Below are positions 11,920 to 24,060 of a stretch of DNA of 64,000 nt, piece after piece. Both the position numbers and the translations under genes were made by a program. A model generated the notes under the pieces. That model was not told the origin of the DNA. It made no database searches and was given only the letters and a program-made list of their open reading frames with translations. Source of the stretch: Jackrogersella multiformis (taxonomy: Eukaryota > Ascomycota > Sordariomycetes > Xylariales > Hypoxylaceae); NCBI GenBank assembly GCA_902806575.1, contig CADCXD010000008.1, positions 930,001-994,000 of the forward strand, read 5' to 3'. Within the stretch, counting starts at the first letter, position 1; every line of letters starts with the position of its first letter.

Positions 11920-13271
11920 CTACAGATATTTAGTACATACGAAACCGCCACGGGGATCCATCACATCTGCAGTCGTGATATTTTCCATAACACTAGCTGA
12001 CCACAGAGTATGGTTTAGCGTAGTGACATTTCCGCCGTCGTTGAAGTAGTCGGTGAATGCTCTGTTTATCGTCTTGTTTTAGCCAGGAAAGGGAAAGGGG
12101 AAGGGATTCGACCCGTTCGTTGGCGGGAATCTCGGGGGGGATGGAAAGCTTGTGTTACCGCCGTCGAATGGGTTCCCTCCGGGGAAACCGGCTCCCGATC
12201 CGGAACCAAAACCAGGATTAAAACCGGGACCTCTCGCCGTGTTATTACCCCCTATTTCGGCCAAACGCGTGGTCAAGTTCAGTGACTGCCAGTCCCACCA
12301 CAGCTTGTCCAGATAACCGTGATGGAGGTAGAAGATAGGGTCGCCGGGTGACGTAAAAGGGTTTGTCATCTATTGTCTTTGGTAAGCATGTTCTTATGAG
12401 AATGTCAGCCCACAAAGAGGAAGAGAGCATATAGTTCCGGACACAGCGTCGTGGCCCGCCCCGTGAGGACGGCCTTCAAGGCAATTCCATGCGTCTACGA
12501 ACTTGTCCTTTGCAAGACACGTCTCGACGTTTTCTTTGGCTGCTTGGGAGAGCGCACGGTCGTTAAAATACCGCGAGAGGCAGTACTCGCTTATCGACGT
12601 GTCGGCGTTGAACCTCAGGGTAAGGTTGGCAAACGGTCCATTAGTGACACAGCTGCCCCTTCCTGTGCCGTTACCTCCAAAGCCTGTTTCTATGTCGAAA
12701 AGGGGAGATCCGTTGATATTTCCAATGTCGGCGGGTTCATCCCAGTAACTGCGACCGTTAGACCTCCTATTATTCTCTAAGCAATAGTGTAGTCTCTCAC
12801 GGGAGCGGTCCAGTGTAGTTACACTCGACCCTCAGGAGATGCTCGTGTACAGTCATGAAATATCGGTGAAAGGGTAGGAATGCCCCCTAAGACAATAATG
12901 TTAAAACGATGGCGGATAACAGATAGGTCTCATCTCGACTTACAACTCCATGAACATAATCGGTTTGGACGATGTGAATATATTGTAATTTATCCCACCT
13001 GCTCTTCGCTCCAGGTATGCCGTTTTTCGGTGGGGATGCCATTAAACACAGGTCTGCATTGAGATAATCGAGTTTCTCCTCTGAAGTAAGTTTCGCCCTA
13101 AGATGCATATCAGTATGTCGATAATGCTTATAGAAAAGAAGATACAAACCACGACATTCGCTTGGATCTTACGATGCACCCATCTTTCTTCCGTTCATAC
13201 GGAGTTTTGATTGATGCAAAGCCTAAGGCTACAGGAACAACACTAAGCACGAACAGAAATGTAGGAAGCAT
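11920..13271 (-). pseudogene. Tyrosinase (copper-binding domain), disrupted
   Basis: Five ancestral exons can be traced on the minus strand: 13271-13150, 13097-12944, 12886-12801, 12748-12433 and 12369-11920. The first three introns (52, 57 and 52 bases) are normal and in phase. The product begins with a hydrophobic secretion signal (MLPTFLFVLSVVPVALG). It then shows CuA-type sequence VHGVGAFLPFHRYF, the block YWDEPADIGNING, and PHGAGHDAVSGT. After the fourth intron comes CuB-type SPGDPIFYLHHGYLDKLWW, then a Gly/Pro/Phe-rich linker and a C-terminal NKTINRAFTDYF block. Two lesions break it. The fourth intron starts AT instead of GT (12432-12431), and retained intron sequence soon hits a stop. 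An in-frame TAA at 12081-12079 stands where CAA would give GQNKT, 52 codons before the natural end. Both are single C-to-T type changes in CpA context. Intact relatives oxidise phenols. A non-canonical AT donor being used cannot be excluded, but the stop would remain. Confidence 0.85.
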
Positions 13272-15409
13272 TTTGAACGTGGTCGCCACGCTTATAAATA
13301 GGGGGGAGGGGTTTCAGGCATTGAACCAGCATCGCCGATTCTCTTATAATGTCGCTAACAGATGGAACATGCATTCTTATATATCTCGTCCATCTTGTTC
13401 ATTGCAAGGGTCACGTTGCATCCCAATTATCCGTTCCAAGAGTCCGCGTAATCTCAGTAAAAATAGTCAGCCTAGGGGGATAGACATAGGTCTGCACATA
13501 CAGTGTTTCCGCTACGTAGGTCGGTAATATATGCAGATTCATATATTATCTCTATAATTACTTACGACAACGTTCATCAATTGTTATCAAGCACAGGTAC
13601 TCGTCACCCAATGAATTTGCGCCGGAAGATCTTGCGGCTAAGTCCCCACGTTTTGTTAAAGATGAGACCGTAACCCTGGGTCTCATTAGACGACGATCGG
13701 CTGAAATACTGTATGTTAAAATGCCGTATGTACATATTGCAACATATTTATTTAGAATTCCCTCTTCCTAATTGGTTTTTTGGAACATCTTCTTGCTGAT
13801 CCATTATGTATAACCGGCCTAAGCTCTGCCATTAATACCCCTGAAAACTGCCATCATCCTTATTAGCATCAATATGCCTTCGAATTGAATATATCTGTTG
13901 TATAGAAATCACTAATTGGAAGGGATTAATGCCACATTGAGTTAAGGCGATGCTTTCGAAGGCTATGGCTTCCAACTACTCGCTATATAGATGAAGTGCT
14001 GACTGCTTCGAATATGTGTCAAATAAGCCGCCTCTGGGACCTCGACCAGGTTATTATTTCCTGTATATTTTGGGTCTTATGCCTTCTTGACATTGGTTTC
14101 GTTCAAAGTGACCTTTAAAAACGATAATTTTTCAAACATGAATCCTAGAAAGAATTCTGCTGCACACTGTAATACTGTAAACTAGTGCCGTGGCTCAGGG
14201 GAGTGGATTGTTCTCGGAGATAGCGAGAGGCATACAGATAGATGAGTGATCGAGAATGACAACTACCACTGCATCATCTTATGTTAACTAGGTAATTTTC
14301 GGGACAAGTTCTTATAGGCCGCCTTTGGACGCTAGTGATGATGATGATGAGCATGTTTACGTCCGGATGGACGTATGTATCTATCTAGGAGGGAGCTACA
14401 TACATCTGCGCGTTTTATAACGCATAGGACGTCCAGAGTACCCCGAGGGGCAGAGCTGGAGTTCCGCCTGACATAGGAAAAAGATTGGACGCTAGTGAAG
14501 GATTATTCTAATCTCACATACATATTAAGTGTAATTAATTAATAATAAGCAAGCTAATGGAGGCATCCATGATCGGAATTAAGGAAACAGGCCTTGTTAA
14601 TGCAAGCGCATACTACTTACCTAGGTACCTAGGTAGGTACTTAATTGATCTATGAATAGCGAGAACAGCGGAGTTAAGGGTTGCCTTTATAAAGCTAAGA
14701 GATAGGTAAGTGATAAATGACTTGCCTATAAACATTGCAAATAAATATTTCATGCTTTTTCTTTTAATACACCGAACGCTAAGTTTAAGGGCGTTATAAT
14801 ATTGGGCAAGACTTATAAAGGTTTCTTTAACGGCTCGATCATTTTTTGGTTTACTTAATATTAAAGCCTTTATGATTTTCTTACTTATTAGATATAAATA
14901 TTTTCGGATTTAAAGATGAAGCAACTATTTCCATAATATAACTAGCTAAAGTTGGTTAAGGTACGCGAAAGCTGAAAATAAAAGAGGCACATTAGCTGCT
15001 GATCCGAAAGCAAGGTAACGCAACCCTATTTTAATATCGATCTAACTAATACCGGCGTTATAATTGGCCCGAACGGTGAGCTAGGTAGCTGTCTATCTCT
15101 CCGCTGTAAGATTCCTTAGAGGCGTAGCAGCTCGTTCTCGCTAACGTTGGCGTCCTAGCTCATCATACGTTTATAAGGGATGAAAATGCTTCCACGTAAG
15201 GGCTGAGTAATATCATGTTTTTATATATTGATACTTACCTAGGTACTTAGGTATATAAAATAAATAGTTTCATAAATTAGAAATTAGCTTCAAGCTTTAC
15301 TTTGGCACCCCAAGACCAATGCGTTATCATTAACTCTGATTTTAAGATAATATTATTGAAGTTTATATTTATTATTAATAACCGTTCTCTCCCCTTTATT
15401 ATTCCCATA
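13272..15409. other. Intergenic, contains retroposon copy A
   Basis: More than 2 kb with no gene. Contents: a hairpin-forming inverted repeat near 13,660-13,690 (ATGAGACC / GGTCTCAT), the structured element at 14325-14498, CCTAGGTA motifs at 14,619-14,642 and 15,237-15,255, and very AT-rich DNA from 14.5 to 15.3 kb. Confidence 0.6.
14325..14498 (+). mobile_element. Small structured retroposon-like element, copy A, with 14-base TSD
   Basis: A body of about 146 bases (14339-14484) lies between two perfect direct repeats, TTGGACGCTAGTGA, at 14325-14338 and 14485-14498. The body starts with TGA repeats and ends GACATAGG followed by an A-rich tail (AAAAAGA). Four stems can be drawn: ACGTCC/GGACGT, GTATGTA/TACATAC, GCGTT/AACGC and CCCC/GGGG inside CCAG/CTGG. 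A related copy is at 52121-52288. Length, tail and variable-sequence 14-base duplications fit a non-autonomous retroposon moved by a LINE-type enzyme. I find no open frame and no clear tRNA- or 5S-type internal promoter. Orientation is set by the A-rich tail. Confidence 0.75.
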
Positions 15410-16510
15410 ATGGCGACGTCTACCCAGCCCCCGGCAAACATCCTCGCGGCCTCTACCAGGAAGATCTACCGATCGGTAGGCTTCTCGAAGGCATACAACT
15501 TCTGGCTTTGGTTGGTCCTCGGTGGCTTCATGACCCTTTTTGTCGTGACGCGGCTGAAATACTTTGACTTCTATGGCACCTTTTGCGGCAGCTCCAGCCC
15601 GGGTGGTGAAGATGAGGCTACGCCTGGGGAATGCTTCTATTATCTGACCCAGGGGTGGTACCTGGTCGGAATTGTAATGCACATAGCTTGCATCCTACCA
15701 GCAAGCCTGTTCGCTGTTGTTCAGTTCATCCCGATGGTCCGCCGCAAGGCGATGCGGTTGCACCGTATCGGTGGGTGGATTTCAGTCGTGCTCTCGGTTC
15801 CTGGCGCGATTACGGCCGTGATGGTCGTACCTCGCGCAATGGGTGGAGGCATTGACACAATGTCTATGGTAATCTTGCTGAGTATTGTGTTTCCTACTTG
15901 CTTGGCTCTCGGGTGTATCAACGCTAGACGCCACAAGATCGCCGAGCATCGAGCTTGGATGCTGCGCGCCTGGGTTTATGTACGTCTCCAATTATATCAT
16001 CTTCACCGTCAACTTGATCTATAAGGATTTTGAGTAACGAATGAATTGCTGATAATATTTATTATTTAGGGCGGCGCCATCGTTACGATGAGAATTTTCA
16101 TCGTCATCTTCGTCATAACCCTGTCGTTGATAGGGGGTTATTACTATGCGGAACCATGTGACAAAATCAGTTACCTACTGAAAAGCGAGGAAGCGACTTT
16201 AGCATCGTATCCGGAATGTGCTGCCTTTTTCTCTGGGGAGGATCCTAACCGTCATGCCGCCGTTCTAGCAGAGGTTTTCACTAGGGACCAGGCCCATATT
16301 GCCGCCGCGATTAACATGGTCTTCGGCACATCAGGATGGGTAGCGATATTTTTACATGTCTTCTTTTTGGAGCTCTATGTAAGTTCAGTCCATAATCGAG
16401 GCATTTAAAAGAAATACTGACATTCTATTAAATAGCTACGCTATGAATCAAAAGAGCGCAACGTATCTTCCCAGCGTCAAGTTGCCACTAGCACGAAGAA
16501 GTCGAGCTAA
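15410..16510 (+). CDS. DUF2306 multi-pass membrane protein
   Basis: Three exons: 15410-15979, 16070-16378 and 16436-16510, with introns of 90 and 57 bases (donors GTACGT and GTAAGT), all in phase 0. The product has 317 residues, starting MATSTQPPANILAAS; an in-frame upstream extension to 15302 is AT-rich and not protein-like. About seven or eight hydrophobic helices are visible. The family hallmark is the stretch LHRIGGWISVV followed by RRHKIAEHRAWMLRAWVY, with His and Arg residues that resemble haem or quinone ligands in related membrane proteins. The function of the family is unknown. A Ser/Lys tail ends the protein. Confidence 0.85.
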
Positions 16511-16926
16511 GCTTTAGCTGTTAAGGCTTTCAAGGTTAAGCCATGCGGAGAGTTAAAGGCTGAAAACTATTATGCAGGGGAAAATATGGTAGTAACGCGG
16601 TTACGATGAATTGGGATTCACATCGCATATATTTGGATCCTAACCCATTAGGGTTTTAAATGGATGGATTCTAGCGAGGCGTTGGATACCTCTGTTGAGC
16701 GACTTGGATTGTACATGTATCTAATCCATGTATATTAGCTACATATAATCCTTCGAGATTGGAATATTTTATACATAATTAAATACTCATCTCATAAGTT
16801 ATTTTGTGCACTTATTCTCACGTCAGCACAATAGACGAAATCCTCATAAATAATTAGAATTAGCTTGAATTACCTACTCAGGGGTAAGTATGCATAATAA
16901 CTAAACTCAAATGAAGACTACGATGC
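16511..16926. other. Intergenic between convergent genes
   Basis: AT-rich 3' regions of the DUF2306 gene and of the second sugar transporter. Nothing coding seen. Confidence 0.6.
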
Positions 16927-18670
16927 TTAACTGTGGTTTGGAGGAATAGTCGATGTTGTCGACACCCTTGCCTTACCTTCGTCCTTACTGACGCTCCCAG
17001 TTTCCGCATCCCCGCCCTGTTCTCTTATGCCCGGGAACTCATCCACAAGGATGACCTTGTCGCCGAAGGCCTGAGCAATCTCCTCGAGCGTCTTCCTGCG
17101 GGTCTCCGGAAAATACAAATACGCGAGGGTCAAGAAGAGTGCCGTGCAGCCGACGAAGACGTAATAATAGTTCTCGTGGATGGTAGCAAAGGCGCTCGGC
17201 CCGGCCTGCGTGACGCCGACGTTGACGATGAAGTGACTCGCCGCCGCGAGCCCCATCACCTTGCTACGCAATGCGATCGGTAGGACCTCCGCGCCGTATA
17301 GCCATGTCGTGCTGTTGATCATGGCGTAGTACCATGCCACGTACAGGTAGATACCCAGGATCGCGAAGCCCTTGCCGACCCTGTTGTCGGTGTTCTGGAA
17401 CATACGCTGCATCACCGCGGCATATATCATGATTAGGATAAGACCGGCAGTGCCCGATATAATCATCTTACGACGGCCCCATTGGTCCGTCAGGAAGCGC
17501 GTCGTGAGGCAGTTCGAGATGAAGGCCACAGTACCGTACACGCCGGCTAGCGCAAGGATGGTGTGCTGCTGGATGCCTAAGGACTTGTCTAAGTTTAAAT
17601 TAAAAAAAAATTCACAGGAGCATAAAGATACACTATCTTTAACTCACAGAGGCTACTCTGGTAGTACTGGATGACATTGACACCCGTCAAACTCGTCATA
17701 GTCTGCACGATGATGGAAACCATAGCACGACGGCCGAACAGCGTGAATACCTCGTGGTACGACTTGATCTCGCGCGACATCTCGAACTCGATCTGCGCGC
17801 GCATCATCTCAAACTCCTCGTGCATCTCGTGCGATCCCAGGTCCCGGCGGATTTTGGCGAACTCGCGGCGCGCCGCCTCGACCTTCCCGTTGCGCAGCAG
17901 CTGTCGTGGCGAGTCTGGCATGAACGTCGAGAGCCCCGCGAACATGATGATACCCCAGGGGATCTGGAGGCCGAGCGGTAGGCGCCACTGCATGGAGCCG
18001 TACGGCGCGTACGAGCCAGCGAAGCCCACCCAGTTGGACATCATAGTGCCGAAGGCGATACCGCACCCGGAAATGCCGCCGATGAGGCCGCGCTGCTGGG
18101 GAGGTGAGATCTCGCTTAGGTAGATCGGCACGGTGGCGACCATTCCACCTACGGCCATACCGGCTATGGCGCGGCCCGCTAGAAACATGCCGATGTTGAC
18201 GGAGGCCGTCTGGATCGTAGTACCGATCGTGACGACGATGCATAGTAACTGCATAAACCGGATACGGCCTAACCTATCCCCTATGAAGGTCTGTGTTATG
18301 GCGCCGATCGCTTCCCCCGCGATATACACGGAAACCACTGCGCCTGTAAGCCCATTGGAGGGATGGTTCATGTAATCAACCCAACTTTCGTGGGCGATAG
18401 CTAACTATTGGTTAGTCAAGGGGCCATTCGTGGTGGCGTTAGACTTCGCCCTCTTGTCTCGGTCAGAAACTCACTGGTAGTGGCGATGCCCGTGTCAAAG
18501 CCCTATTATAGAGACGTGGTTAGCATAATGATACACTACCGACACCGTCTACCTAGGTAGATATGTCGATGGCCTATTGATGTTTAGGTAAGAGAACGGG
18601 ATGAACTCACGAAGAGGAATGTGCCGATGGCGGCGAAGAGCGCGATTGCGATGGAATACCAGCCCGCCAT
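16927..18670 (-). CDS. MFS sugar porter
   Basis: Four exons: 18670-18611, 18502-18475, 18400-17648 and 17588-16927. Introns are 108, 74 and 59 bases, and the joins are in phase. The second exon is only 28 bases, encoding GFDTGIATT. The product has 500 residues. Motifs in order: AAIGTFLFGFDTGIATT in helix 1, GDRLGRIRFM, GRAIAGMAVGG, YLSEISPPQQRG, MPDSPRQLL, TSLTGVNVIQYYQSSLYK, DQWGRRK and PETRRKTLEEI. It should transport a monosaccharide or related compound across the plasma membrane. It is a distinct subfamily from the transporter at 7802-9490, not a recent duplicate. The first intron contains a CCTAGGTA palindrome. Confidence 0.93.
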
Positions 18671-20570
18671 GGCTTGTTCTTGTCTCTCTTGGATTTCCTT
18701 TTTTCGAAGCCTGAAAGCCTTAACTCCACAGATCGAGGTTGATGATCGAGGAATGCAAGATCGATCAAAATGGGGAATTACAAAGACTTTATTCTATCCT
18801 TCCCCCCCTCCCCCAACTCCAACTCCGACTCCAACTCGGCTACTGAGTTTGGACGGCGGCATGGCTCAGGCCTTGGTTGAAGATGACCCGCATAGCCTGA
18901 AATCTCCGCGTTGGAGGACTGCAACAAGATGGAATGTAACCGTGTGTCGTACGTAGTAGGTGAAGATCACACTACATATTGGGAGAACATGGGGAAAGGA
19001 CCCACGAACCCATCTCGCCCCTTGTCATCATCTGCACGTCTCCGCCCAACCTGAGCTCCCAGCAGAACAATAGGCCAGATACAAAGGGCCAAGACCACCA
19101 ACACGCATTTGCCCTCCCGGTCTCGGCAAGCTCCCGACCAGTCAGGTACACGACCTCGGCTAACGTTGGCGCTGCCGACGTGCGTCAGCTATGATCTCCC
19201 CCCACTGTAAATTCGAGTAAGACCTGTCTGTACCTATGTTACGGTAGGTACCTACCTAGGTAGATTAAGTTATTGGTTGGTGTCTTCATTCAAGGCGTCT
19301 GATTTCTTCTTGTTCTTCTTATTTTGGAGAAGTTGGCGAGGACTAAGACCCATTTACACTCTTTGTATGGTATCTCTTGTCAGGAAGCAACTGTTGCGCC
19401 ACGAAACTCCTGATCGTGTATCCCGACGGAAGTGTCGTACGAGACGAACAGCTGTTATAACCTGGTAATCAGATAAAATCTTGGAACGCCGCCTCGTGTA
19501 TGCTGTTAATGTTATTATTAGGAACTTGCGAGCAATACCCCAATTTTTGGATACCATGAAGTCATATCGGGAGCTTCAGCCGTCGGTGGATATTGCGACG
19601 AGTACTCTTCCCCGGTCCGTCTCCTCGCTTCTTCCGCCGTCGGTAAGCCAGGGCAGCAGCACCGGCACCAATGGCTACCCCAACTGGTCCCTCCCCAAGG
19701 CTTGCGCTCCCGTGAATTGGTTGGAACTAGAACTAGCTGAGGCGATGGATTCCGGAAATGGACGCGAGATCGTCGAACTACACTAGTTGATGCACCCCGG
19801 ATTTTGTCGAAGTTGGGGAACTGGAGGTGGAGATGGAGGTGGAAGTGGAGGTGTACATAGTATGAGGTTGCCGAGGCCAAGCTAAACGTTTTCTAATACC
19901 TAGGTAGTTGATAATTCTTAGGTAAGCCGTCGTCGTCTATCGCATATACAACCAACCTGGAAGAGACATCGGGTAACTTCTTGATTCTTAGGCAATGTCG
20001 GTCCAGCTTTGGGCCAAGTTTCTGATTCCTGTGCTGCTTTAAGAGTCTTGTCATTTTCATATCTATCATCTCCTCGCAGTTTTGCTATGCAAACTTGATA
20101 TACTCACTGTCCTTGAGCGGAGTTGAACTGGAATACGGGACTATTCACGCCAACTCCGCCATTAGGGTCGTCGAGTCTTGTGTTAAACCAACACTGTCAC
20201 TTTCGTGTCGACGCCGCTGTATTGGGTCCATTGCCGTGGTCGTATCGTTTTTATAACACTGATATATTATCTCCGTATCTCGTGGGGACCTCGACCCCGA
20301 GAGGTCACACTTCTGGATACCACGTCAGTCTAGATCGCATCATCCAGTTCGATCACGCGGTAAAACACGCAAAGCCGCCACTTGAAACATACGACAGCCC
20401 ATAAGACGAATTCTCCTTTCATCCATAAGGACGAGCTTTGGTACTAATCTGAATATGACCATTACTGAGTCCAGGCTAAGAGAAGTAGCCTATACAATAA
20501 TATATACAATAGAATTCAATCCTTAACACCAAGGTACCATGGGTACCTAGGTAGGTACTTTCTAACTTGA
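18671..20570. other. Intergenic, no gene seen
   Basis: Includes the leader of the transporter with a pyrimidine-rich tract (18,795-18,840), CCTAGGTA motifs near 19,245-19,265, 19,900 and 20,540, and a short GT/GGA-rich low-complexity stretch at 19,810-19,860. Small open frames here show no family resemblance. Confidence 0.55.
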
Positions 20571-21178
20571 CTAAGTCTTTTTACAAGTTGGGAACACCTC
20601 TCCTTGATCCCACTATAACAGGTTAGTATTTGGCTCTTTTGTTGTCGAGAATATACCATATTCCACGTAACAAGCAAGTTGTAGGAAAGGAAGTTTGGCA
20701 ACATACGTGCTCAATAATACAGCCATCCTCCCAGCGGTATCTGTCCACAGTCGTACCGAGCTGAGTCTTGTAGTTAAGCCATGTCATTTCCCCCCCGAAC
20801 TTTGTGCCAAGCACAGTGATGGACTGATTTGCCCAAATTGGGGCAAGGAGGTCCAGAGCGTTTTGCGCGCCGTTCGCGACCAGGGGGTTGTGGTTCTGTT
20901 CAGATTTTGGTTAGCCAGGTCTGATGCATAATGTTTATCTGCCGGCTCCGTGGACGTACGATGTATTCGGGAAGGATATATTCGAAAGCCTTGTAAACGT
21001 CCTTCTTTACTATAAACAGATCGGCGAACTCATTGAACCTTTTCTCGGCCTCCACCGGCGTAGGAGCTGGTATGATCCGCGTGCAGAACTTGGAGGTGCC
21101 TTGTCGTCCGACAACGATAGGGGTGGCCAGCGCCATAAGAGGGGCCGAAGCGACAGCAAGCAGAGTAGAAACACGCAT
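20571..21178 (-). CDS. Secreted SnoaL-like domain protein
   Basis: Three exons: 21178-20960, 20895-20707 and 20612-20571, with introns of 64 and 94 bases (donors GTACGT and GTATGT), all in phase 0. The product has 149 residues. It starts with a clear signal peptide (MRVSTLLAVASAPLMALA). The mature part has the cone-shaped SnoaL/NTF2-like pattern: RFNEFADLFIVKKDVYKAFEYI, YIxHNPLVANGAQNAL, then DRYRWEDGCIIEHWDQGE. The EHWD-x-G-E motif lies across the second exon junction and is typical of fungal SnoaL-like proteins. Members are often annotated as predicted aldol-condensation-type enzymes, but the reaction of this one is unknown. The protein ends soon after the motif, a little shorter than relatives. 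Confidence 0.8.
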
Positions 21179-22109
21179 TTTGATGATGAAAATACTAAAT
21201 GGAGATATGTAGGTAAAAAGCTACCTAGTCTAGGACATTTAGATACACCACGGAACGGAATTCGTTGTTAATATATACAATGTCATGCATTGAGTCCCGG
21301 TAATATGGCATATGCCGTAGCCCGCGGTAGTTTACCTTGATTCTAGTTAGGTAGGTTATTTGAAACAAATAGAAATATATCCTTAGAGCTAATTAAGAAG
21401 GTGTCCAAAGTGGATATTAGATTAACCGCTACCGTTGTATTTTCGCTGATTACTAGGTAGTGTATTAATACCAAGACTCTACTTATCTTCAATCTTCATC
21501 GTGTGCATTTTCGCTAAGATATTCATATTTACACGTTCCTTAGCGTATATCGAGGATATTAAAGGTAGAGCAGTAACTAGCTAGTAAAAGAAGGTAGAAG
21601 GGCGGGTGAGAAAGACGATTGTGAGAGGATAAGTTGAAGCCCATAATCTCCTAAAGCAACACGAGCACCTAGTGTAGGCAGCTAAGTAGATACCGGGGTG
21701 TTAATCGTAGATGTGCTAGTGCCGTTTGTTCGGGACGGCCGGAAATCACCTCCTCGTATCTGATTTCTTAACCTTCTTGAGTGTCGGAAAAACTTGACCC
21801 GTGTGATGATTTGTCCATGAATATACCTATCTTGAAGATATATTTCAGTAGGTTATACCCATGTAACTGACAGCATCGCCGCGACAACTCCTCTATAGAT
21901 AGCCCTAAAGGTCGAACTCCTATCGTCTAAAGAGCGACCCTTGCTCAAAGAAGGATATCATCCTAGGTACCTAGGTATGTAACTTCAAAATCCCTGTTAT
22001 AATACCTAGGTAGGCATAGTTAATAATGACTATATAACCTTCAACTCAAAGATGTTATACTACACCTCGACCACCCCTGGGAAGTTGGGTTAATTCATAC
22101 CTATTTTTA
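21179..22109. other. Intergenic, no gene seen
   Basis: AT-rich DNA with CCTAGGTA motifs near 21,963-21,975 and 22,002-22,012. Nothing coding is supported. Confidence 0.6.
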
Positions 22110-23057
22110 TTACCGCCACAACCAATCAGCCAAGCGCACAGCCCCTACTACTCCGCACAAGAGTACAATACGAGAGCTCGAGAGGCTATCATCTGCCAGG
22201 CTCGGGACAACCGTCCGTCCTTGGCAAGTATAATCGCCCTTGAAAGATCCGTGATACCTTAACGAATTCAAGTAGGCGCAGTCATATGTCGAATCGGTCG
22301 AGTTCAAGACAAAACTATTGGTAACATATATGTGACCCGTCTCTGGATAGTCCCCCGTTGGCGTTGATAAAGGATAGCTCGACTTGAAATCAGCGGGTTT
22401 TCACTAAAACGAGGAAGGGGTAATGATGGCTATACGGAATTGCACTATATGATGGGTGTTATCAACTCACAAGAAATCCGAGTGAAAATTTCCTCCCGAG
22501 AGAGCGAAAGTTGAGAAGTTACGCACCCCCCAATCCCAGAAGCTGGAGCTGCCTTGATACTTGATGTTGTCGGTATCAAGTAAGGGGTTGTCTACAATCT
22601 CAACAACTGTCCACTGCGGCGCGTCTGTACCAGTTGGTGGAAGCGATATGGTCCGTCCTGGCTGTGGATCCGGCAGTACGAGCGTCTCGAGATTCGAGTT
22701 GTCGGCGACGCGGATCTGGTCCGTGATGCGAAGGCTGCTGAGATCGAGTTCTGTAAAATTGTTCTTGTACAGATTCACGCGGGCGACTGTTGTCAGATTA
22801 GAAAGGCCGGTGAGATTACCACAGCCTGTGATTTCGAGACTAATCTGGTCCGCAGCCCCTGTGGCTTCCGGAGTATTTGCAACGGCGGTAGGGTGTGTCA
22901 GGGGGGAAATAGTCGAGGTGGTACAAGAATTTGCGACGACAAGCCCAGCTGTTGCGGTTATAAGCGACTCGTTCAATGCATATCCAACATACCAGCTCGT
23001 GGCTGTAGAGTACGTACCATTCAATATGGAGGACAGCCAGTACAGGTACGTCTTCAT
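22110..23057 (-). CDS. Ecm33-like/receptor L-domain cell-surface protein, doubtful or broken
   Basis: Two coding blocks are visible on the minus strand. Block one (23057 to about 22470) reads like the leucine-rich L-domain of fungal Ecm33-type wall proteins: ITGCGNLTGLSNLTTVARV, then LDLSSLRITDQIRV and NSNLETLVLPD. Block two (about 22405 to 22110) reads KPADFKSSYPLSTPTGDYP, then STYDCAYLNSLRYHG and YTCQG. It ends with a short hydrophobic tail that could be a GPI signal. The obvious intron (donor GTGAGT at about 22470, acceptor TTTTAG at about 22406) joins the blocks out of frame. No signal peptide is found at the N-terminus. The gene may be a recent pseudogene, may use an unusual splice site, or the sequence may have an indel. 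Confidence 0.45.
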
Positions 23058-24060
23058 TATTTCGTATGTTCCTTTCTTGACTGAGCCTTGCTTGGCTGGT
23101 TATAACAACGGACTCCAATGAGCTCCTCAGAATTCATCGTCCACGCCGCCAACAAGGGTGTGTAACTCAGATACACCAACAGGCCTCTGATATCGAAAGG
23201 GCGACAACTCAAGAACCGTTGGCTACATTGAATGAAAGATGCATTTCAAGTTAGCATATTTAGACGATGTCAGTCAGTCCGATAAGCAACTGTATGTCGA
23301 AGAGATCGAGAACCTTTCTCAGGCTTCCGGTATGAATCACATCTTATCGATGAGTATTTATGGCAAGTAGGCACCTATGAAGGGCTCCCTTACTTCCTAG
23401 CTTCATCCACTGAGGCGCGATGAAGATGATGTTGGTTACACAAAAGGTAAGTTAATGTGCAGATGTATCGCGATCGACATGCAAGTCGATAGAAAATTTG
23501 AGAATTAGCTGGGTGTAGATCGGCCAGTCATATTCGAGAACACATCAAGCCATTTGGAGTCGATTAAGTCAAATAACGCCACCAGGGAAAAGGTAGAGCT
23601 ATGGCCGAAGCCAGGCAACCCTCTTTGACCTGGCCTCGAGGTTAAGTTCCCCTCGGAAAGGTAACATAATGACATCGGCGGCGGTATTACCGTGCTCTCT
23701 TTGGCTGTCCTGATGCCTAGAACATTCAAGAGACAGGGGGAAAAGTCCGTAAAAAGTCGGGCGCTTAAGATTTTAATTCTCGCAATGATTTCGACATGTC
23801 GGCTACTCTTATTAATACTAAATTAATACCGGTAGGTAGCCAATTTTGGTCAACCCCTGGATAGGTAGGTACATTGTCACCCGTTAATGATTCCAAGAGT
23901 CTCGACCCGAAACTCGATTTGCTGTAACATCCGTTCTAATCCACACAAAATATTATTCGGACATTAAAATGAGAATATACTAATCCTTTCAGCATAATAG
24001 AACAATCAAAATGACCCTGATATAAACATCATATATCCGGCGGATATGATGTCGCCAACC
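23058..24060. other. Intergenic, no gene seen
   Basis: No supported coding sequence. A missing upstream exon of the Ecm33-like gene could lie in the first few hundred bases, but I could not identify one. Confidence 0.5.

Noticed and set aside
14339..14484. Hammerhead ribozyme or H/ACA snoRNA identity for the element
   Set aside because: TGATGA at the 5' end and AGAGTA/ACA boxes look suggestive, but the hammerhead GAAA core is missing and the 3' hairpin is far too short for H/ACA.
14325..14498. DNA transposon (MITE) or solo LTR
   Set aside because: No terminal inverted repeats; 14-base duplications are too long for LTR or MITE insertion, and the A-rich tail points to retroposition.
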